The position numbers were made by a program, and so were the translations under genes. DNA of 64,000 bases. Source: Rebecca billardiae RCC1528 (Eukaryota > Haptophyta). The stretch spans positions 1,054,001 through 1,118,000 of the forward strand of contig OZ251227.1 in NCBI GenBank assembly GCA_965240325.2, in the 5' to 3' direction. The first letter of the stretch is position 1; the number at the start of each line of letters is the position of its first letter. Positions 55,009 through 64,000 of the stretch are shown piece after piece. Below the pieces are notes generated by a model. That model did not search any database. It was not told where the DNA came from and saw only the letters and a list, made by a program, of their open reading frames with translations.

Positions 55009-57032
55009 ATGCCGAAGACGTTCGAGTTCCAGGATCAGCTGCCGTCGCTGCCGGCGCCCGATCTGGCGGAGACGTGCGAGGTCTACCTGCGCAGCCTCAA
55101 GCCCTTGCTCACCGACGAAGAGTTCGAGCACTCGCAGGCGGTCGTCGCCGACTTTGCCCGCGAAGGTGCGACAGGGCGCGTGCGCGCTCGCAGCCCTGCC
55201 CCATGGCGTGACATCGCCGGCCTCCCTGTGCGCCCCTCTGTGCGCGCCAACAGGAGGCCAGGGGCTTGAGCTGCAAAAGGTGATCGATGAGCGCGCCAAG
55301 GAGCACCGCAACTGGATGGAGGAGTGGTGGCTGCGGACGGCGTACCTGATGACGCGCGAGACGTTTGCGGTGCACGTGAACTGGTTCGGCGTGTTCCCGG
55401 ACTGGGGCGTCAAGCTCACGTCGGTGCAGGCGGCTGCGCTGATGATGGTCTCCACGCTCGAGTTCAAGCAGGCGCTCGATCGCCAGGAGCTGCCGCCCGA
55501 GATGATGCGAGGCGCACCGCTCTGCATGGACCAGTACAGCCGAATCTTCGGCACGACGCGCGTGCCGCAGGAGGGCGAGGACGTGATCGAGACGCACAGC
55601 GACTCGCGCCACGTGGTGATCTTCCGGGACGACCACGTCTTCAGCGTCACCCCGTACCACCCCGACGGCTCCGTCTACTCCGTGCCCGAGGCGGCGGCGC
55701 TGCTGCAGGCCGTGCTCGACGCGTCGTCGTCGGTGCTGGAGGAACGAGAGGAGCCGTCCGTCTCGGTGCTCACGTCGATGGAGCGCGACCGCTGGGCGGC
55801 CGTGCGCGCGGACATGATGGAGCGCTCCGCTGTGAACCGCGCCTCGATCCGCGAGATCGAGACGGCGATGTACTGCCTCTCGTTTGAGGACGCGTCGCCG
55901 ACGAGCAAGCAGGAGGTGGCTGGCCACTGCCTCGCGGGCGACGGGCGGAATAAGTGGTTCGACAAGTCGTTCACGACGCTGGTCTTTGACAACGGGCGGG
56001 GCGGGTGCAACGCGGAGCACTCGCCCGTCGACGCGATGGTGTGCGTCTCGATGTTCGACTACGTCGTCAAGCGCACGCGCGACAAGGTGATCGCGGACAA
56101 GGCGCACCTCTTTGAGCCACTGCCGCGCGGCTCGGTGCAGCCGCCGACCAAGCTCAAGTGGGAGATGTGGCCGGCGCTCTCCATGTCGATCGAGACGGCG
56201 AGCGTCGAGCTGATGCGGCTGATCTCCGACGTCTCGCTCGGCGTGTTCAAGTTCAAGCACTTTGGCAAGGCCTTCATCAAGCGGTACAAGCTGCACCCGG
56301 TGCGCGCGCCCTGCGCGTGCGTGCGCTGGCTCGTCGGCGCGCGACGCCACCCGCGCGCCCCGTCCTCGAGCCGCCGCCCGCCTCCGTGCGGCCTCCGTGC
56401 GGCGCCCTCACCAGGACTTCTTCGTGCAGATGGCGATCCAGCTCGCGTACTACCGGCTGCACGGCGAGGTGGTCGCCACGTACGAGACGGGCCACACGCG
56501 CGCCTTCTACCATGGGCGCACCGAGACGATCCGCACGTGCTCGGTCGAGTCTGCGGCGTACGTGCGCGCCATGGAGAGCAGCGCCCTCTCGAGCGAGGAC
56601 AAGTACGCGGCGCTCAAGGCGGCGATCACGGCGCACGGCGAGTACGCGACACGCGCGCTCTCGGCGCGCGCGTGCGATCGTCATTTGCTGGGGCTGCAGA
56701 TTGCCGCCTACCTCTCGGGCATGTCGCCGCGCCCGGCTATCTTCACAGACACGGCGTTCAAAAAGTCGGGCGGCAGCGGCAACTTTGTGGTGTCGACGAG
56801 CAATGTGGGGTACACGCCGCTCTTCGGCGGCTTTGCGCCGATGGTCAAGCATGGCTACGGCGCGTGCTACTCTATCCTGGACTCCAGGATCAACATCTCG
56901 ACCTCGTCGTGGAACTCGTGTGCGCACACGGACTGCCACCGCTTTGGCGAGCAGATCGTGCGTGCACTCATCGACCTGCAGCAGCTGTGCATCACCGCCA
57001 ACCCGCCGCTACCGCCGCCGTCCAAGCTGTGA
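55009..57032 (+). CDS. CRAT: carnitine O-acetyltransferase-type acyltransferase with PTS1, three exons
   Basis: Exons 55009-55165, 55254-56299 and 56415-57032 join in phase (introns 88 and 115 nt; donors GTGCGA and GTGCGC, acceptors CAACAG and ACCAG), 606 residues. The choline/carnitine acyltransferase family is clear: LPSLPAPDLAETCEVYLRSL, EEWWLRTAYL, PPEMMRGAPLCMDQY, the catalytic His in NAEHSPVDAM (about H308), KPFLK-like FGKAFIKRYKLHP, and YHGRTETIRTCS. The last three residues are SKL, a peroxisomal import signal, and there is no mitochondrial presequence. It should shuttle acetyl or short acyl groups as carnitine esters out of peroxisomes, next to a carnitine-using beta-oxidation pathway (inference). 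Chain length preference cannot be read from this. Confidence 0.88.
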
Positions 57033-57786
57033 GCGGGTTCGACTCACGGGCCCGGAGGGGCGGCGGATCGGTGCCGCCCGCGTCGGACAGCAGGCTCACG
57101 GCAACGGGACTCGTGAATGCTGAATCATGAACTGCCGTATATCGTCACTATCAATTATAATAAAGCTCAGCCACCTGACTCCTCAGAGTCAGGTCCCGGA
57201 TCCCGTCGGCCACGCCCACTGGCCACTGGCCGACTCGGTCACTGACTGACTACTGAGGCGTGCGCGTCAGTCCGTGCTGTCCGTCAGACCCAGCGTAGGC
57301 CGACGGTGCCACTAGTTCAGACTACCGAGTCAGTTCGGGTTCAGAGTCGCGCCGCCGCCCGCCGCCATGCCAGTAGCTAGTAGCTTACTACGACGTAATA
57401 CTAATACGGACTGCTTAATAATTAAGAAGCAGCTAAGGGCGCAGTAACTAGTAAGGCGGCAGATTATTTAAAAACGATAGCAGCTGCCGAGTATCGTCCG
57501 GCCGGTTACCAGCACTAGCAGCTAGAGTCGGTAGTAGTAGTACTTGATGATTGTCAATGTCATCACCGACTGCGACGATCTTGATGATCGTCGCTCGAGC
57601 CGAAATGACAGCAATCTCGCCTGCCTGAGTTGTGTGCGTCTTATGACGACTTATTCCTAGTACCCCCATAGTACTTTTCTACTTTAGTTACAAACTGTAG
57701 GTAACAACTGATAGTCCGGCCGGGGGCGCGGCCCAGCAAGCAAGGCCGGCCGCCGGGCCGCCGCCCCGGGCCGGCCAGCTGATGCC
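57033..57786. other. intergenic with hairpin and family E piece
   Basis: ACCTGACTC, loop CTCA, GAGTCAGGT forms a 9 bp-stem hairpin just downstream of the acyltransferase (about 57173-57194) that may mark its 3' end. 57612-57650 is a family E copy. No gene seen. Confidence 0.55.
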
Positions 57787-57788
57787 GT

Positions 57789-58878
57789 GGGCAAGGGTGG
57801 TCAGGGTCGCCGACTCCAGCGGAGTCCGGCGCCGGAGGTTTACCTACAGATTTTTGCAGCGGAGCGGCCGCGCGGGGCCGCCGCCGCTGTGGCGGGCCGC
57901 TTGGGGCGTGCACGGCGTGGGCTCGTGCGGCCGCTGCTGCGCACGCCGAGCGATCTAGCGCGGTCTCGCGGCTTGTTGATGGCCTCGCGCGCCGCAGCGC
58001 GCCGCGCGCCTTGCCTAGCTTCACCTGTCTCGCGCCTCGGCCGCCGTGCACGCATGCGGGGCCAAACCGCAAGCTCGGCGTGCCTCTCAGCCGAGCGTGC
58101 ACGTGCCTTGCGCGACGCGACGCGGGCATTGCCGCCGGGCGATGTAGCCGTAGGGTGGGCGCGCGACGTGAAGCCTCGGCGCGGATCGAGAACAATGAAA
58201 CGATGCCGCGTACGCGTGTGGACCGTCTGTGCGTTGAGCAGTGCTGAAAGCTGCACGACTGACTCTCTTGCCGGGGCGATCGTCACGTCGCATCGTCACG
58301 CAAGGCCCACACACACGTCATAGTGGCGTTTGTATTTTTGACTACAACGCTCGACTACAGTAGTCTTCACGAGTCGCAGCGTCGCGATATCCCATCGTTC
58401 AACGGAGGACCGTGATGTCCATTGGTGGTTGATGCGTCAGCAGTTGTCGACAGCTGACCGAGACGTTGAAGACACTCTCGATCCGCGCCGAGGCTTCACG
58501 TCGCGCGCCCACCCTACGGCTACATCGCCCGGCGGCAATGCCCGCGTCGCGTCGCGCAAGGCACGTGCACGCTCGGCTGAGAGGCACGCCGAGCTTGCGG
58601 TTTGGCCCCGCATGCGTGCACGGCGGCCGAGGCGCGAGACAGGTGAAGCTAGGCAAGGCGCGCGGCGCGCTGCGGCGCGCGAGGCCATCAACAAGCCGCG
58701 AGACCGCGCTAGATCGCTCGGCGTGCGCAGCAGCGGCCGCACGAGCCCACGCCGTGCACGCCCCAAGCGGCCCGCCACAGCGGCGGCGGCCCCGCGCGGC
58801 CGCTCCGCTGCAAAAATCTGTAGGTGAACCTCCGGCGCCGGACTCCGCTGGAGTCGGCGACCCTGACCACCCTTGCCG
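57789..58878. repeat. 403 bp inverted repeat (foldback)
   Basis: 57789-58191 and 58474-58878 are reverse complements with at least one difference seen (TTACC against TCACC near the outer end); the spacer is about 282 bp. The frames on the two strands (57787-58323 plus, 58437-58964 minus) give the same peptide because of this. Outer ends lie in GTGG(G)CAAGGGTGGTCAGGG. No terminal target duplication found. Confidence 0.9.
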
Positions 58879-58980
58879 TGGGTAAGTACTGTACCCTCCC
58901 CGTGTGGTGTCAGAGCGCGCTCTCGAGCGCGTGCCTCCGAGCGCGGGGCGGCCGCTTGCTGCAATGGCCGCCTCGATGAG

Positions 58981-59103
58981 GTGCGGCAACGCGCCCCTCA
59001 CCTGCCTGCGCCGGTCTGTTTTGTGGCGGTGTCTTTGTGCAGTGTTGGATGGCGTTAATCACGACTTAACCAAGTGTGCACGTTAAATCATAGTAAACTG
59101 TAG
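58981..59103 (+). promoter_or_regulatory. 123 bp conserved upstream block, copy 2
   Basis: Same as 52411-52532 with three differences. It ends 111 bp before the ATG of the SGNH-like gene. Confidence 0.75.
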
Positions 59104-59213
59104 GGCGGCAGGCATCTTTGACATTTGCAGGACCTCCGACCTCCGACCTCCTCACGAGTGGCGGCCATTTCCCGACGCTGCTGTGAACACACGGCAGCAC
59201 GGAGCCTCACCCC

Positions 59214-60443
59214 GTGATGTTGAACGACAGCAAGCAGAGGTCGGTGGTGATGGTGTGGGTCGGCGTCGCGCTCTGCGTCGGGGTGGTGTGGCTCGCGCTC
59301 CCTAATTCAGCCGACAAGGGACCGAGTGACGCGCAGGCGAAGACCGCAGGCGGCGTGGTCGACGAGCCCGCCGCAGTCGCCGAGGGGTCCGCGCCGGAGG
59401 GGCCGAAGGCCCCGAAGGCTCCGAAGGCCCCCAGCCCAGCTGGGGCGAAGCCGGTGTCACCGCCCAACACGCAGAAGGCCCTGAGCGCCGCACCGTCTCA
59501 GCCGCAACGATCGCCTCGCTGCTGCGTGTGCAACCGCGACGCGCCCGACGAGTGTGCGTGCATCCCCCGGGGCAGCTCAATCGTTTTCATGGGCGACGAC
59601 ATCTCGCTGCACCAGTACCTCGACCTGGTGTATTCCCTCAAGTACGGCTCGGAGGGAGAATGGGCGAGGCGCTCGAGCAACTGGCCGACGGTACCCCTGA
59701 GCTACAAGCACGCAGGCAACAGCGGGTTGCAGCTCACGCACATGACAGAAACAAACGCTGAGCTGCAGCCGGAGGAGTGGTGCAACTGCCACCCGACGTC
59801 CTCGGAGAAGGAGAAGAGGTTGTCGTGGGAGCACTACATTTCCAACCGGTACTATCACGACGCGCACTGCGGCGTCAATGTGACCGTCTTCTCGTTCCCG
59901 GGGAACGCTCCGATCGAGGGCCATCTCTCGGGTGCTTACGGCGAGCGGCCGGCAGGTGTGCCGGAGATCCGGAAACTGCTGGTGAAGATGAGGACGTACA
60001 AGCAGTTCAAGTGGGTGTACAAGTGGCGAGATGCCATCACCAAGGTCGTCGCCCATCTGCGCCCGAGCCTACTCGTGCTCAACCAGGGCCACTTTGCCAG
60101 CTCGGCGAGCATCGACTACATGGACCTGCGCCGGGCGGCGGCGGCAGCTGCCCAGTGCGTCGTGTGGCGCACGACGACCAAGCCGCGCAGCGCGACCAAG
60201 GCGCCGCCGGACACGAGCGCGCGCGCCGCGTTTGCGATGGACGCCATTTTCGATGCTGGGCGGATCACTGAGGAGCTCAAGGACCCAAAGACGGCGTACG
60301 TCGACGCATGGCGGTTCATGCCGCGCGTGTACCACCAACTCAACTACCGCATGCTCAGTGTCCTCTTCCCGCAGAGTGCTGCTGGCCTCGCGCCACGCTC
60401 GATGGCCGGGGCTGCATGCCCGCGCGGCTACACGTTTGTGTAG
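59214..60443 (+). CDS. type II membrane protein, SGNH/PC-esterase-like, atypical
   Basis: 409 residues from ATG 59214. One anchor helix at about 10-30 (SVVMVWVGVALCVGVVWLAL), then a Pro/Ala/Lys linker with a repeated KAP, a Cys-rich patch (CCVCNRDAPDECAC), and a lumenal domain. It opens SIVFMGDDISLHQYLDLVYS (about 122-141), which lines up with the GDS block of trichome-birefringence/PC-esterase proteins, except that the catalytic Ser position reads Asp (GDD). RPSLLVLNQGHFAS and, near the end, YVDAWRFMPRVYHQLN may be the later SGNH blocks. If right, it is a Golgi polysaccharide-modifying enzyme or an inactive relative; confidence in the fold is moderate and in the activity low. Preceded by the 123 bp block also found before the sulfotransferase. 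Confidence 0.5.
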   Translation: MMLNDSKQRSVVMVWVGVALCVGVVWLALPNSADKGPSDAQAKTAGGVVDEPAAVAEGSAPEGPKAPKAPKAPSPAGAKPVSPPNTQKALSAAPSQPQRSPRCCVCNRDAPDECACIPRGSSIVFMGDDISLHQYLDLVYSLKYGSEGEWARRSSNWPTVPLSYKHAGNSGLQLTHMTETNAELQPEEWCNCHPTSSEKEKRLSWEHYISNRYYHDAHCGVNVTVFSFPGNAPIEGHLSGAYGERPAGVPEIRKLLVKMRTYKQFKWVYKWRDAITKVVAHLRPSLLVLNQGHFASSASIDYMDLRRAAAAAAQCVVWRTTTKPRSATKAPPDTSARAAFAMDAIFDAGRITEELKDPKTAYVDAWRFMPRVYHQLNYRMLSVLFPQSAAGLAPRSMAGAACPRGYTFV

Positions 60444-60664
60444 TCGCGCTCGCTATATAGCCGCGCAATAGATATGCTGCCCGCCTCTAGTCTATATCCA
60501 GTAGTCGGCGTCGTCGTAGTCACTCAGTACTGTCATCCGATCGCGGTAGTCGCGCCTGTCTGAGTCGGGTCTGAGGTCACCGACACCAGGCACGCCAAAC
60601 GCGCCCGCCTGCGCAGGCGGCAGGGCGCAGACGATTCGACCCAGACGATGACGGCGCTGCCGGG
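60444..60664. other. 3' region between convergent genes
   Basis: 221 bp between the SGNH-like stop and the BEACH gene stop. Nothing further seen. Confidence 0.5.
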
Positions 60665-63600
60665 CTACTCCGGCTGCAGCTGCAGCGCTGGGTACGCAAG
60701 CACCTCGCCTGCGAGCGTGCCGACGAGCACGGCGTCGTCCGCCACGCGGATGCAGCTGACGGCGGTGGGCGCGGGCGCCCACTCGCGCACCTGCGCGAGC
60801 GGCTGGCCTGCATACGCACGCAGCGTGCCGTCCTCGCAGCCGCACACGAGCGCGTTTGCTTGCGCGGCGAGCTCGAGCGCGCACACGGCCGCGCCGGTCT
60901 CGAGCGACGCGAGCCGCGTGCCGTCCATGCCAAAGACGTGCAGCGCGGCGCGCACGCCGACGACGAGCTGCGCGGCGCGCGGCATGAGCACGAGCGCGCG
61001 CACGCCGTGCTCGGGCGCGCCGCGCCCCGCGGGCGGCACAACCGCCAGGGCGAGCACGCCGCCGAGCAGCGTGTGCACCAGCGCCAGGCCGTCCATCGCG
61101 CCGCTGGCGACGAGGCCGAGCTGGTCGCACACGTGCAGCGCGCTGATGGGCGCCTCGTGGCCGTGCAGGCTGGCGCTCGGCTGCGCGCACACCTCCGACA
61201 CGGCGAGGGGCGCGGCGGCGGCGGCGGCGGCGGCGGTGGAGGCGGAGGCGGAGGCGGCCGCGGCGGGGCCGGTGAGCATGCCGGCGCCGGCAGGCCCACT
61301 GCCCACGCCGCCCGCGCCCGCGCCGCCAGCCTCGGCCGCCATCGGCCACAGCCGCACCGAGCCGTCCTCGCCGCCGGTCGCGAGCCAGCGCGCGCTCGCG
61401 CTCGCGCGCACGCACGAGACCACGCTCGGCTGGCGCTCGCTCCAGAGCAGCACGCCCGAGTGGGCGCTGAACGCGCGCGCGCTGCCGTCCCAGAGCCCCG
61501 CGACTGCCACCATCACGCGCCGCGGCTCGGAGCCGACGATGGCGACGGCGCGCGCGGCGCAGTGCCCGGGCGCGAACGGCGCGACAGGCGGCTCGGCGGT
61601 GGTGAGCGCCGCCGCCGCGGCAGCGGTGGCGCCGCCGCCGAGCGCGCCGCCGCCGCCCCCCGCGCCGCCGCCCGCCCTCGCGTCGGCGGCGGCGTCTGGT
61701 GGCGTGCCGGCCCCGGCTGCGCCCGCCTCGGCGTGGCCCGGCGCCGCCGCCGCGCGCGACGGGAGGGCGATCAGCCTGCGCGCCCCGTCGAGCGCGAGCG
61801 CGCCGCCGCCGGTCGTGGCGCCGAGCGCTAGGATGGGCGCGGCGGGCTCGGGCGCGCGCGCGAGCGTGCGCGCGCGCGCGGCGCCCGCGGCGCGAGCGGC
61901 TGCGGCGCCGAGCCCGGCGCTCGGCGCGGGCGGCGCGCGGCGCGGCCCGTGCGGCGCGCTGAAGAGCTGGATTGGTGTCTGCCCAAAGTTGTTCAGCTGC
62001 GCCTTGAGCGCCTCGAGCTCGCGCGCGTCCGCCACGGCCGAGAGGTCGCACCCGCCCTCGTACGTGAGGTAGAAGAACACGTTCAGCGCGCGCACCGCCT
62101 GCCGCGGGGGAGGGGGAGTGCGAGGGCGCGCGGTGCGCGCGTCGGCGGGCGCCGGGCGCGCCGGCGCGCGAGCGCACACGCGCGCGCGCGCGCGCGCGCG
62201 CGCGCACCTCCGGCCCCGTCTGCTTGTAGCCGAAGATGAGGTCGATCCACTCGTGCAGGTGGGCGGACACGTGCTCCGACTCGAGCGCCGCGCGGTGCTT
62301 CGCCACGAAGTCGGCCGCGGACGAAGCCCACGGCGGCAGCTGCACGTCGCCGAGCGGCTCGCCCGACGAGCGCACGCCGAGCGGCACGCCGTTGTTGTTC
62401 TTCAGAAAGTGCGCGCAGTAGAAGAACTCGGGGGTGAGCTCCTTGACGTCGGCGGCGCCGCGCGTGCACGCGCGCCACGTGTCGCCCACGCTGTGGAACA
62501 GCCGGTCCGCGTGGTCCAGCTTGCCCGACTGCAGCGCCACCGCGTACGAGGTGAACGGCTCGAGGCGCAGCAGGTAGAAGAGCACGTACCCGAGCGTCGA
62601 GTAGTGCGAGCCGTAGTGGAAGGGCGGCACCTCGGGGTCGTCGAAGGCGGCGTACGTGGCCGAGGCCGCGGCGGCCTGCGCGTCGCGCTGCGCGCCCATC
62701 GGCCGGCCCAGCTCGCGGAAGCTCGCCGGCTGCGCCAGGTCGAGCTCGTCGCTCTCATAGTCCGCGAGCACCCACGGCATCACGGGGTACTGGTTGAGGT
62801 CGTGGTAGGAGCGGCCCGCCAGCGTGTTCAGGCCGAGGAGGTACTCGAAGTTGGAGAGCTCGCGGCGGTCCCAGCGCGCGCGCAGCGCGGGCAGCGCGTC
62901 CGCGTCGCCGTCGCGCACGCCCACGCGGCGCAGCGCCTTCGCGAGCCGCGCGCGCGCGGCGGGCGTGCGCACGGACACGAGCACGGAAGCGGGCCCGCTC
63001 TGCGCGCGGTAGAAGACCTCGACGCCCACGTGCTGCATCAGGTGGCGGCGCCGGTGCCACAGCGTGAGGCTGGAGGTGGGCACGGCGAAGGCGACCCAGT
63101 CGGACGCCTCCGCCGCCACCAGCTCGACGCCGTGCGCCGCCGCCTCCGCGGCCACGCCCTCGAGCGAGCCCTCCGCCGCGCGGAACGCGAGCGCGGTGCG
63201 CGTGAGCGTGAGCGCGCCGCGCAGCAGCACGTACGGACGGATCAGCTCCGCGTCCGCGCAGCTGAAGAGGGCGTCGGGCGTGCACGCGCCCGCCGCGGCG
63301 GCCGCGCTCGCGAGCGAGTCGTTGGGGGGCGGCAGCTCGGCCGCGTCCACCAGGATCGCCTCCTCCGAGCTCGACGCGCGCACGGGCTCGGCGGCGGCGG
63401 CGGCGGACGGCGCGTCCTCCTCCTCGTCCGCGCCGCCGCCCGCCGACCGCGCCGAGCCTTCGCGCGCGCCGCCCGCGCCCTCCGCCGCGGCCGCGGCGGC
63501 TGCGGACGACGAGATGTCGCGCGCCGCGCCGAGCCGGCGGAGGGACGCGCGGTCCGTCGAGGCGCGCGCCCACGGGTTCGCGCCCCCCGCCGCGTCCGCG

Positions 63601-64000
63601 CCGTCCGCGCCCGCCTCGGTCGCGTGCCGCGGCGCGTGCGCGCGCAGCGCCGCGTCGGGCAGCGCGAGCAGCCGACGCCGCTGCCGGTCCTCGACCTCGA
63701 GCAGACGGCGGAGGCGCGCGCCGTCGGCGGCGCGGCAGCGCCACGCGCCCGCGAGCGGGTGGAGGAGCTGCTCGCGCGCGCTCGCCCACGCCTTGGCGCC
63801 CGCCACGCCCGCGCGCGAGAAGAGCTCGCGCCGCGCCGCGGCGGCGGCGCCGACGCGCGCACACATGGCCACGCGCTCCGCGAGCGCCTCGGCGCGCGGC
63901 CGCTCGGCGGCGGTCGCCGCGTCGCGCGCCGCGCGCTCGTGCCGCGCTCGCAGCTCGTCGGCGGCGCGCGCACGGCGCTCGGCCGCGGCGCGCGCGACGC
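60665..64000 (-). CDS. PH-BEACH/WD40 protein (NBEAL/Lvs-like), partial
   Basis: The frame is open at the window end, so the N-terminus is missing. Exons 64000-62208 and 62098-60665 join in phase (intron 109 nt, donor GTGCGC, acceptor CGGCAG). Order: charged helical part, PH-like domain (LIRPYVLLRGALTLTRTALA to LMQHVGVEVFYRAQ), then BEACH: RRELSNFEYLLGLNTLAGRS, YHDLNQYPVMPWVLADY, PPFHYGSHYSTLGYVLFYLL, RLEPFTSYA, and across the splice IDLIFGYKQTGPE/AVRALNVFFYLTYEGG. C-terminal WD40 units: VVSCVRASASARWLATGGED, ASLHGHEAPISALHVCDQLG and YAGQPLAQVREWAPAPTAVS. Ala/Gly linkers between are low-complexity. BEACH proteins control vacuole, lysosome and contractile-vacuole membrane traffic. Confidence 0.85.

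Noticed and set aside
57787-58964. Two similar proteins on opposite strands
   Set aside because: They are the same translation of inverted repeat arms, with no known motif.

Overview
This window is nuclear DNA from a GC-rich single-celled eukaryote, most likely an alga with a red-type complex plastid; a haptophyte is my best guess. The support is: (i) eleven spliceosomal introns of 88-172 nt that can be placed with exact phase; (ii) eukaryote-only families such as COMMD4, NDUFA5, ZSWIM7, a BEACH protein, an F-box/RCC1 protein and an Orai-like channel; (iii) a protein at 30855-31760 that opens with a signal peptide followed by an AAFVAP-like plastid-entry motif; and (iv) a carnitine acyltransferase ending in the peroxisomal signal SKL. 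The haptophyte assignment is inference from these traits plus the base composition.

Layout. 1-7.2 kb: an ABCG transporter with a secreted-type N-terminus (minus, cut by the window start), a CPA2 cation/proton antiporter, a small basic protein and an SLC10A7-like carrier. 8-10.6 kb: a three-exon unrecognised protein (minus). 10.7-21.3 kb: a repeat-rich block holding a Mutator-like element with long inverted arms, dispersed repeats, tandem repeats and a decayed element with a helix-turn-helix segment and a ubiquitin-protease-like fragment. 21.4-24 kb: an Orai-like channel fused to a PH domain (minus), head-to-head with a plastid-type YjbQ protein. 24-29 kb: an AT-richer island, a broken NACHT/WD40 gene and a 2 kb element with terminal inverted repeats. 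29.2-35.1 kb: F-box/RCC1, plastid membrane protein, ZSWIM7 and a CobW GTPase. 35.2-40.4 kb: a second copy of the helix-turn-helix element, another 2 kb inverted-repeat element ending in a long TA tract, and more dispersed repeats. 40.5-45.9 kb: a pseudokinase converging on a membrane-anchored HExxH metalloprotease. 46-48.8 kb: repeats. 48.9-51.6 kb: NDUFA5 and an EF-hand membrane protein, head-to-head. 52.6-57 kb: sulfotransferase, COMMD4 and carnitine acyltransferase. 57.8-58.9 kb: a foldback repeat. 59.2-64 kb: a type II membrane SGNH-like protein and a BEACH/WD40 protein cut by the window end.

Themes. Six gene pairs are head-to-head with 94-349 bp between start codons; two of the shared promoters hold a near-perfect palindrome or hairpin. 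Introns almost all begin GTGCG rather than GTAAG, and one begins GC. Two secretory-pathway genes (sulfotransferase and SGNH-like) share a 123 bp block at almost the same distance upstream of their start codons. The gene set is mostly housekeeping or membrane transport and does not form an operon-like pathway. The main novelty candidates are the Orai-PH fusion, the AGC-type pseudokinase, the metalloprotease whose zinc site is split by an in-frame GC-AG intron, and the layered mobile elements.
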